Below, piece by piece: positions 58,245 through 64,000 of a stretch of DNA of 64,000 nt (position 1 is its first letter; each line of letters begins with the position of its first letter). Location of the stretch: NCBI GenBank assembly GCA_002363615.1, contig DEWK01000010.1, positions 54,739 to 118,738 of the forward strand, read 5' to 3'. The DNA comes from Lachnospira sp. UBA3212 (lineage in GTDB: Bacteria; Bacillota; Clostridia; Lachnospirales; Lachnospiraceae). Made by a program: the position numbers and the translations under genes. A model generated the notes under the pieces. The model saw only the letters and a program-made list of their open reading frames with translations, was not told the DNA's origin and made no database searches.

Positions 58245-59066
58245 TTAATGCCTTTTGGCATATTCACTTGGGGTAACCTTGCATACTTTTTTAAAATATC
58301 TGGTGAAATGATAAATATTATTAAAGCCACATTGTAGGGCTACCTCGTTGATTCGAAGGTTATTATTACTAAGTAAGTACTTTGCCCGGTCAATCCTTGC
58401 GGCAATCAAATCTTCCTTTGGGGTCGTGTGAAAGAATTTCTTGTAATAGACATGAAACTGACTCTTGCCAATGTGAGCCAGGTCACACAGGTCATCAATG
58501 GTCCAATCCTTTTGTGGACGACTAAGCATCTGGAGACGAACGGTTTGAAGATTCTCGTGCATCTCTGTAAATTCCGTAAAGTTTTCATTTAAAACCAGGT
58601 TACGATCCAATTCTATTAATAGTTCCTTCACCAAAAGGTCTAACATCTGGGGACTATGGATTTCCTTGCTTAGGTATTCATAGTATATCTGCTTTAAAAG
58701 ATGATTTAGATTGTCAAGATTTTGAGGATGGAAAATGGTATTTAAGGGGATGCTATGATTCCCTAAAAAATCATCAATGGTATCCTCCCTGCTAGTAATC
58801 GGATTAAAGTGGACAAAGGAATTAGAAAAAGAATGGGGAGCAGAGTAATGCTCCGGATACTTAGGGGTATATAAAATACAGTCTCCCCCTTGAGCGGTTA
58901 TGGTTTCATGCAAGAGGGGATCACCGCTTGCATAGACATTATGAAAATTCATAGGTTGATTCAAGACGAGAAACAAGTAGGCTCCTAGTCCATGGGGACG
59001 AAGAATGGTGTCTTTATCAGGATTGTGAATATTATATCCGCAATAGGTCACTTCAAATAAACGCAT
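58245..59066 (-). CDS. AraC-family transcriptional regulator
   Basis: 273 residues; SD AAAGGAAAA. N-terminal cupin-like ligand domain (~1-130: RPHGLGAYLFLVLNQPMNFH; GGDCILYTPKYPEHYSAPHS). C-terminal double helix-turn-helix: WTIDDLCDLAHIGKSQFHVY and the AraC signature INEVALQCGFNNIYHFTRYF...KVTPSEYAK. Such regulators usually sense a sugar or other carbon compound. No sugar-use genes are next to it; the neighbouring divergent unit is the LacI-exporter operon. Confidence 0.93.
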   Translation of the reverse strand: MRLFEVTYCGYNIHNPDKDTILRPHGLGAYLFLVLNQPMNFHNVYASGDPLLHETITAQGGDCILYTPKYPEHYSAPHSFSNSFVHFNPITSREDTIDDFLGNHSIPLNTIFHPQNLDNLNHLLKQIYYEYLSKEIHSPQMLDLLVKELLIELDRNLVLNENFTEFTEMHENLQTVRLQMLSRPQKDWTIDDLCDLAHIGKSQFHVYYKKFFHTTPKEDLIAARIDRAKYLLSNNNLRINEVALQCGFNNIYHFTRYFKKVCKVTPSEYAKRH

Positions 59067-59089
59067 GGCAATTTTCCTTTCTTTTTTTA

Positions 59090-59118
59090 AGTCTAACTTA
59101 TATCGGATAAAAAGTCAA
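59090..59118 (-). promoter_or_regulatory. Possible promoter for the AraC gene
   Basis: On the minus strand TTGACT (59118-59113), 17 bp spacer, TAGACT (59095-59090). Confidence 0.5.
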
Positions 59119-59179
59119 AATATTTGTACATAAAGTAAAGGGAGTTCTGTTATTCTTTTTATGAAAACAAAGAAAATGA

Positions 59180-59207
59180 TTGACAGGAAAAATACCTATG
59201 GTAGAAT
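59180..59207 (+). promoter_or_regulatory. Strong promoter of the LacI-exporter operon
   Basis: Consensus TTGACA (59180-59185), 16 bp spacer, TAGAAT (59202-59207) with an extended TGG element. Start expected near 59214, inside the first palindrome. Confidence 0.85.
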
Positions 59208-59212
59208 AGCAC

Positions 59213-59222
59213 GTGCGCGCAC
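59213..59222 (+). promoter_or_regulatory. Palindromic operator candidate O1
   Basis: GTGCGCGCAC is a perfect 10-bp palindrome with a central CpG, sitting on the predicted transcription start. GC-rich against an AT-rich background. Confidence 0.75.
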
Positions 59223-59255
59223 ACAAATGGACGTCTTATTTTTTTGTAAAGAAGT

Positions 59256-59269
59256 CGTGTGCGCACACG
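59256..59269 (+). promoter_or_regulatory. Palindromic operator candidate O2
   Basis: CGTGTGCGCACACG is a perfect 14-bp palindrome with a central CpG, its centre 45 bp from that of O1. LacI-family operators typically have a central CpG. Confidence 0.78.
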
Positions 59270-59317
59270 CATCTAAGAGCAGATTGCAAGTTTTTAGGAG
59301 GATAGAGAAAGAGAAGT

Positions 59318-60316
59318 ATGAGTGTCACTATCAAAGAAATTGCCAAAAGATGTCAGGTATCTGTGGGAACGGTAGACAGGGCATTGAATAACCGAAGAGG
59401 GATTAGTGAGGTTACCAAGAATAAGATTCTTGAGGTGGCAAAATCCCTAAACTATGAGCCAAATCATCTGGCTCAAAGTCTAGCAACCGGATCTACCAAG
59501 ACCATTGGAGTGGTATGTATTAATATTACAAATCCATTCTTCTCATCGATGGTTTCTTATATAGAAAAGATTGCTGCCAAAAACGGTTATTTCTTAAATC
59601 TGGTATTATCTCATAATCAACCAGAGCAGGAATTAGAAGGTATCCTATACCTGGCCAGGAGAAAGGTAGATGGAATTATCATTTTCCCAATAGGAAAGGG
59701 GCCTGACTATGAGAAGGTTTTAAAAAGCCTTTCGGTTCCCATTGTTACCATTTATAACCGGATTTCAGATGAATTTTATCATGTAAACATTGATGCAAAA
59801 AAAATCATGAAAGAAGCGGTGGAGATGATGATTGGTAAGGGTTATGAACGAATCGTATATATGAACCTGGGAATTTATCAATCTAGGGAAAAGAACATTA
59901 ACCTTGATTCCATGGAACAAAGAAAGGAAGGTTACGAGGAAGGTATGAAAGAAGCAGGCCTTCCTTTGGAAATCTATGAAAAATGTTCCAAGGATATGGA
60001 GATGGACAAAATATTTGACAAGGAAAAGCTTAAGAAAAAAACGGCCTTCCTTTGTAACTGCGATGAGATTGCCATTAAGGTATTAAATCTGGTTTGTAAG
60101 TATGGATTGTCTTGCCCGGAAGATGTTGGCATTATGGGTTTTGATAATATAGAGATTTTAAATTCCATTACTCCAAAAATCTATTCGGTAGATTGTCACT
60201 TAAAAGATGTTGGCAAGCAAGCCATGGATTTATTATTTGGAGAGATGAAACATAAAGAAAGAGACATTCGCAGCGTGAATGTGGATTATGAAATTACGAA
60301 AGGAGAATCATTATAA
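59318..60316 (+). CDS. LacI-family transcriptional regulator
   Basis: 332 residues. N-terminal LacI helix-turn-helix and hinge (VTIKEIAKRCQVSVGTVDRA; GISEVTKNKILEVAKSLNY; NHLAQSLATGSTKTIGVV), then a periplasmic-binding-protein-like sensor (FFSSMVSYIEKIAAKNGYFL; VDGIIIFPIG; EDVGIMGFDNIEILNSITPK). Dimer and ligand domain are complete. The stop shares a base with the start of the first exporter gene (TAATG), so regulator and exporter are one operon, almost certainly self-regulated through the two palindromes. The ATG follows AGGAGG at a long 15-base distance with AGAGAAG closer. The inducer is unknown. Confidence 0.94.
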   Translation: MSVTIKEIAKRCQVSVGTVDRALNNRRGISEVTKNKILEVAKSLNYEPNHLAQSLATGSTKTIGVVCINITNPFFSSMVSYIEKIAAKNGYFLNLVLSHNQPEQELEGILYLARRKVDGIIIFPIGKGPDYEKVLKSLSVPIVTIYNRISDEFYHVNIDAKKIMKEAVEMMIGKGYERIVYMNLGIYQSREKNINLDSMEQRKEGYEEGMKEAGLPLEIYEKCSKDMEMDKIFDKEKLKKKTAFLCNCDEIAIKVLNLVCKYGLSCPEDVGIMGFDNIEILNSITPKIYSVDCHLKDVGKQAMDLLFGEMKHKERDIRSVNVDYEITKGESL

Positions 60317-62139
60317 TGGATGTATTAAAGTTTGGATTCAAATACTGGAAAAAAAACATCCCAATGTCTTTGCTGGCTAAGTTTATGAGTATGGTAGCAT
60401 TGACTTGTGATTTGTTTTTACCAATGCTTACAGCCATGCTGATTGATTATGTAGTAAAGGATGGTGATCCTAAAAAGAACACCACCATTTTTCGATTTTT
60501 GTTAAATGGAAAATATGGAGAGATCCATTCCTTAGAACTTTTCTGGCACATCGCCTTAATTTTCATGCTCTTACTTTTAGTAAGAACCGCCTTGATTTAT
60601 TGGCGTAATATTATGAACCAGAAAAATGGTCTGAACTTAGAGACCACCCTCCGTATGGTTACCTTCCGTAAGTTAATGGAGTTAGATAGCGAAACCTTAT
60701 CGGAGTTTAATACAGGAGAGCTTTTAACCACAATCAACTCAGATACCATTATGTTTAAGGAGATGTTCTGCCGAATCATTCCAAACATTTTTGATTCCTT
60801 CTATGTATTGATTGTAACCATTATTATTTTATGTACCTTTAACCCATATCTTTTGATTATTCCTGTTATTGTGGCACCTTTCTTTGCGGTATCCTTAATG
60901 AAGTTTAAGGAACAGGCACGAATCAATCACAGAAACATCCGTGCATCTAACTCAAAGATGAGCTTAACCGTTCAGGAAAATATCGAGGCAGTTCGTTTGG
61001 TTCGTTCCTTCACAAATGAGGAAATCGAGAAAGATAAGTTTAACCTTGCAAATGAAGAGTTAAAGGCTTCTCACATCAAGCAGATCAAGCTTTCTTCAAG
61101 CTTTGAAGCAATCTTTACCTTCATTAAGCAGGTAGCATATATTGGCTCTTTAGGAGTAGCAGCAGTGCTTGTTATGAAGGGATACCTTTTAGTTGGTTCT
61201 CTTGCTGCAATTACTTCTTATGTACTTAAGATTATGGACTTTATCTCTCAGCTTAATAACATGATGTTCCAGATGCAGCAGCAGTTGGTATCCGGAAAGA
61301 AGATGTTAGTATTTATGGATACTGAATCAAGGGTACCAAGCGGAGAAGCACATGTAAAGAATGCGGAGGAAGTAAACCTCTCTGTAAGGAATGCATCCAT
61401 TGTTTTAGATGGAAATACTATTTTACATGACATCAATTTGGAGATTCCTTACGGAAAGAAGCTGGGTGTTGTAGGTGGTACCGGTTCTGGAAAGAGTATG
61501 CTCTTAGAGTCCTTTATCCGTGTACATGATCTAACCAGTGGTGAGATTCAATTAAATGGCAAGGATGTTAGAGACTATGACTTAGAGGATGTTCGTAAGG
61601 AATTTGCTTATGTATTCCAGGATGTTTTCCTGTTCTCTAATACCATTGATTCTAATATTGCTTATTCACAGCCTTATGTAGAACAGCAGCAGATTGTTGA
61701 AGCTGCAAAACATGCGCAGGCACACAGCTTTATCCAGCAGTTAGAGGAAGGCTATGATACAATTGTTGGTGAACGTGGTCTTGGTATCTCCGGAGGACAG
61801 AAGCAAAGAGTTTCCATAGCCAGAGCCCTTTTAAGAGATGCGCCGGTATTGGTATTAGATGATGCAACCTCTGCCCTTGATGTGGAGACAGAAAAGAAAT
61901 TATTACAGGATATTAAAACTTATTTCCCAGAGAAGACTTTATTAATCTCTGCTCATCGATTAAGTTCCGTAGTAGACTGCGATGAGATTATCTATATGCA
62001 GGATGGAGAGATTATTGAGCGAGGAAGTTTTGAAGAGTTAATGAAGTTAGATGGTCACTTTGCTGCGGTTTACAAGATTCAGGAAGCCCAGTATCATTCC
62101 GTAGTAGATTTTGATCATTTATCAGAAAGTGAGGCGTGA
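60316..62139 (+). CDS. ABC exporter half-transporter A (degenerate-site subunit)
   Basis: 607 residues: six membrane spans (~1-320) and one ATPase domain (~350-590). Walker A GGTGSGKS, Q-loop YVFQDVFLFS, signature ISGGQKQRVSIARALL, switch His in ISAHRLSS. The Walker B is VLVLDDATSALD, with Asp where catalytic Glu normally stands. That is the hallmark of the non-catalytic subunit in heterodimeric exporters such as BmrC/BmrD or TM287/288. It overlaps the LacI gene stop and lies 2 bases from its partner. The substrate could be a drug, peptide or lipid; the context does not tell. Confidence 0.93.
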   Translation: MDVLKFGFKYWKKNIPMSLLAKFMSMVALTCDLFLPMLTAMLIDYVVKDGDPKKNTTIFRFLLNGKYGEIHSLELFWHIALIFMLLLLVRTALIYWRNIMNQKNGLNLETTLRMVTFRKLMELDSETLSEFNTGELLTTINSDTIMFKEMFCRIIPNIFDSFYVLIVTIIILCTFNPYLLIIPVIVAPFFAVSLMKFKEQARINHRNIRASNSKMSLTVQENIEAVRLVRSFTNEEIEKDKFNLANEELKASHIKQIKLSSSFEAIFTFIKQVAYIGSLGVAAVLVMKGYLLVGSLAAITSYVLKIMDFISQLNNMMFQMQQQLVSGKKMLVFMDTESRVPSGEAHVKNAEEVNLSVRNASIVLDGNTILHDINLEIPYGKKLGVVGGTGSGKSMLLESFIRVHDLTSGEIQLNGKDVRDYDLEDVRKEFAYVFQDVFLFSNTIDSNIAYSQPYVEQQQIVEAAKHAQAHSFIQQLEEGYDTIVGERGLGISGGQKQRVSIARALLRDAPVLVLDDATSALDVETEKKLLQDIKTYFPEKTLLISAHRLSSVVDCDEIIYMQDGEIIERGSFEELMKLDGHFAAVYKIQEAQYHSVVDFDHLSESEA

Positions 62140-62141
62140 GT

Positions 62142-63905
62142 ATGGCAAAGAGAAATACCTATTTTGAAGATGAAGTCATTGAGCGTAAAATCGATGTCAA
62201 ACAATTTGGGCGGGTTTTAAAGTACCTGGTGCCTTATAAGAAAACTTTCTTTTTAGTTCTCGCCTTAATGTTAATTTCATCCATTGCCGCTATGGTTAGT
62301 CCAAGAATTCTTGGATTAATCATCGACCAGGTAGTGGTAAATAAGGACTATAGAGAATTGTTTCTTTGTATTACAGGAATGGGTGTACTTGCCCTTTTAG
62401 AGATTGGTGTCACCTTTGCCCACCAGAGATTAATGGGTACGGTAGGACACAAGATTATCGCTCAGATCCGACAGGATGCCTTTTACAAACTACAGAAATT
62501 ACCATTTAATTACTTTGATTCAAAGCCGGATGGAAAAATTGTGGTTCGTGTGACAGATTATGTAAATGATTTGGCAAACTTCTTTACCAACTATGTACTT
62601 TTATTTGTTATTTACATTGTAAAAATCGTGGTAGCAACCATCTTTATGCTTTCCCTTAGTCCAAAGCTTACCTTGATTGTATTTGCTACCATTATTCCAA
62701 TGATGTTTTGTGTTATGATGCTTCGTCGTTCCATTCGTAAACTCTTTGGAGCACATCGAGCAAAGATTTCTAACAGAACAGCATTTATCATCGAGTCCTT
62801 AATGGGTGAGAAGATTATTAAAAACTATAACCGTATTTCTACAAATGAAAAGATTTATGAGCAGGTACATGACACTTCAGTTCGTCAATGGATGAGAATC
62901 GTGTATCGGAACGAGTTAAATACTCCTATCGTTGATATTTTCTGGAACTTAGGTTCCCTTGCTTTATATGGTATTGCCACTTACCTGATCAGTCATGGTG
63001 ATCCGTTTATTACTGCTGGTGTTGTGGTTATGTTTAACAATTATATGACCCAGTTCTCTGGTCCTTTGACACAGATTGCAGTTATTATCCAGCAGCTGGC
63101 CCAGGTAAGCTCAAACTTAGAGCAGGTATTTGATACGATTGATTATCCGGTAGAAATCGATTCTAAGGCTGGTTCTGTAGAATTAAAACATGTATCTGGG
63201 AAAGTAGACTTTAACCATGTAACCTTCGCCTATGACGAAGGAGTAAATATCTTAGAAGACTTTGATCTTCATGTAGTCCCTGGACAGACCATTGCCTTAG
63301 TTGGCCCAACTGGAGCAGGTAAGACCACGGTAATTAATATGTTGACTCGTTTCTATGATGTGGCTGAGGGTAGTGTAACCATCGATGATGTGGACGTAAG
63401 AGATGCATCTTTGGATTCGCTTCGTAAAGAAGTAGGTGTTTTAATGCAGGACCCATTTATCTTTAAGGGATCTGTGATAGATAACATTCGTTATGGTCGT
63501 ATGGATGCCACCGATGAGGAGTGTATTGCCGCTGCCAAGTTAATCTATGCCGATCGCTTTATTTCAAAGCTTCCAAATGGTTACCATACTGTTTTAGAGG
63601 AAAGAGGAGCAGGTCTTTCAGCAGGAGAGAAGCAGTTATTAAGTTTTGCTCGTATTATTCTAAAGAATCCATCGGTTGTAATCTTAGATGAGGCAACTTC
63701 GTCTATTGATACAGAAACTGAGGCTTTAATCAAGAAGGCTATGGATATTGTATTAAAGGACAAGACAGCCTTTATGGTAGCACATAGACTTTCAACCATT
63801 CGTAATGCAGATAAGATTTTATATATCTCTAATAAGGGAATCGCTGAGTCAGGAACTCACGAGGAATTAATGGCTAAGAAGGGCTTGTATTACGCATTAA
63901 ATTAA
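62142..63905 (+). CDS. ABC exporter half-transporter B (catalytic subunit)
   Basis: 588 residues from ATG 62142 (GAGG at 62131-62134); a GTG at 62136 is less likely. Six membrane spans, then ATPase domain: Walker A GPTGAGKTT, Q-loop VLMQDPFIFKG, Walker B VVILDEATSSID with the catalytic Glu, and switch His VAHRLSTIRN. Its signature is LSAGEKQLLSFARI, with Ala-Gly for the usual Gly-Gly. So the canonical ATP site would combine this Walker set with the partner's ISGGQ, and the degenerate site the reverse. Fits a heterodimer with the preceding gene. A terminator closes the operon. Confidence 0.94.
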   Translation: MAKRNTYFEDEVIERKIDVKQFGRVLKYLVPYKKTFFLVLALMLISSIAAMVSPRILGLIIDQVVVNKDYRELFLCITGMGVLALLEIGVTFAHQRLMGTVGHKIIAQIRQDAFYKLQKLPFNYFDSKPDGKIVVRVTDYVNDLANFFTNYVLLFVIYIVKIVVATIFMLSLSPKLTLIVFATIIPMMFCVMMLRRSIRKLFGAHRAKISNRTAFIIESLMGEKIIKNYNRISTNEKIYEQVHDTSVRQWMRIVYRNELNTPIVDIFWNLGSLALYGIATYLISHGDPFITAGVVVMFNNYMTQFSGPLTQIAVIIQQLAQVSSNLEQVFDTIDYPVEIDSKAGSVELKHVSGKVDFNHVTFAYDEGVNILEDFDLHVVPGQTIALVGPTGAGKTTVINMLTRFYDVAEGSVTIDDVDVRDASLDSLRKEVGVLMQDPFIFKGSVIDNIRYGRMDATDEECIAAAKLIYADRFISKLPNGYHTVLEERGAGLSAGEKQLLSFARIILKNPSVVILDEATSSIDTETEALIKKAMDIVLKDKTAFMVAHRLSTIRNADKILYISNKGIAESGTHEELMAKKGLYYALN

Positions 63906-63947
63906 ACATTTACTCAGTGGAGAATAGACTCCAAACGAGCTTTGATC

Positions 63948-63980
63948 GTAGTTGGTAACTAAGTTACCAGCTACTTTTTT
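63948..63980 (+). terminator. Terminator of the exporter operon
   Basis: GTAGTTGGTAAC (63948-63959), loop TAA, GTTACCAGCTAC (63963-63974) with one G-U pair, followed by six T. Confidence 0.9.
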
Positions 63981-64000
63981 ATCTTGAATTTACAATCTAA

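Noticed and set aside
1..64000. CRISPR array, insertion sequence, prophage or integrative element
   Set aside because: No repeat-spacer series, transposase, integrase, or phage structural gene was found; all gene blocks look like resident chromosome.

Overview
The window looks like chromosomal DNA from a low-GC, Gram-positive anaerobe of the Clostridia, most probably the family Lachnospiraceae. The reasons are the AT-rich codon use, strong Shine-Dalgarno (SD) sequences, several TTG starts, sigma-A-type promoters with 16-17 bp spacing, a zinc-type L31, the gene order rpmE / DUF1385 / prmC / prfA, and families I associate with this group (DUF5716, DUF5717, DUF3793, DUF4364). No phage, transposon, integrase, CRISPR array or rRNA operon was seen. 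Family names come from recognition of the proteins by eye; no database search was run.

Layout. 1-804: 3' end of rarA. 927-9222: an uncharacterised trio (large DUF5717 protein, Hsp70/actin-like DUF5716 protein, TPR-like protein) leading into valS. 9256-12789: a HAD phosphatase fused to folylpolyglutamate synthase, a 47-residue acidic protein, and a membrane zinc-ribbon/TPR protein. 12835-15459: hairpin leader, small alarmone synthetase and a two-component system. 15579-19185: a GT2-GtrA glycosyltransferase facing a class A penicillin-binding protein. 19328-25145: yigZ, typA, nrdR, yqeG, efp and fumC. 25312-25483: a complete tRNA-Leu(CAG) unit. 25601-28595: a small membrane protein, a SRPBCC-domain protein with a very long Ala/Lys/Glu coiled coil, and a lipoprotein. 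28636-34383: CYTH phosphatase, DJ-1 protein, and the proteostasis cluster tig-clpP-clpX-engB-DUF4364. 34438-37093: malic enzyme and rho. 37199-43038: a fructose PTS regulon (fruK, fruA, ptsH, ptsI and a DeoR-type regulator) whose two promoters share an operator-like sequence. 43047-46352: rpmE, DUF1385, prmC, prfA. 46406-52670: DUF402 protein, two tandem secreted CAP-domain proteins, clpB. 52689-53815: DUF3793 protein and flavodoxin behind a palindromic operator candidate. 53995-58183: ABC-F ATPase, a glycogen-debranching-like protein without key catalytic residues, and luxS. 58245-63905: AraC regulator diverging from a LacI regulator that heads an operon for a heterodimeric ABC exporter, with two GC-rich palindromes at the promoter.

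Most of the window is housekeeping: translation (valS, efp, prfA, prmC, rpmE, tRNA-Leu, typA, engB), protein quality control (tig, clpPX, clpB) and central metabolism (fumC, malic enzyme, fructose PTS). The less ordinary parts are the DUF5717/5716/TPR trio, the SRPBCC coiled-coil protein, the inactive-looking debranching enzyme overlapping luxS, the fructose operators together with an HPr that has Lys at position 46, the DUF3793-flavodoxin unit, and the LacI-controlled exporter. Start codons were chosen from SD position and family alignment; where they differ from the longest reading frame this is stated.
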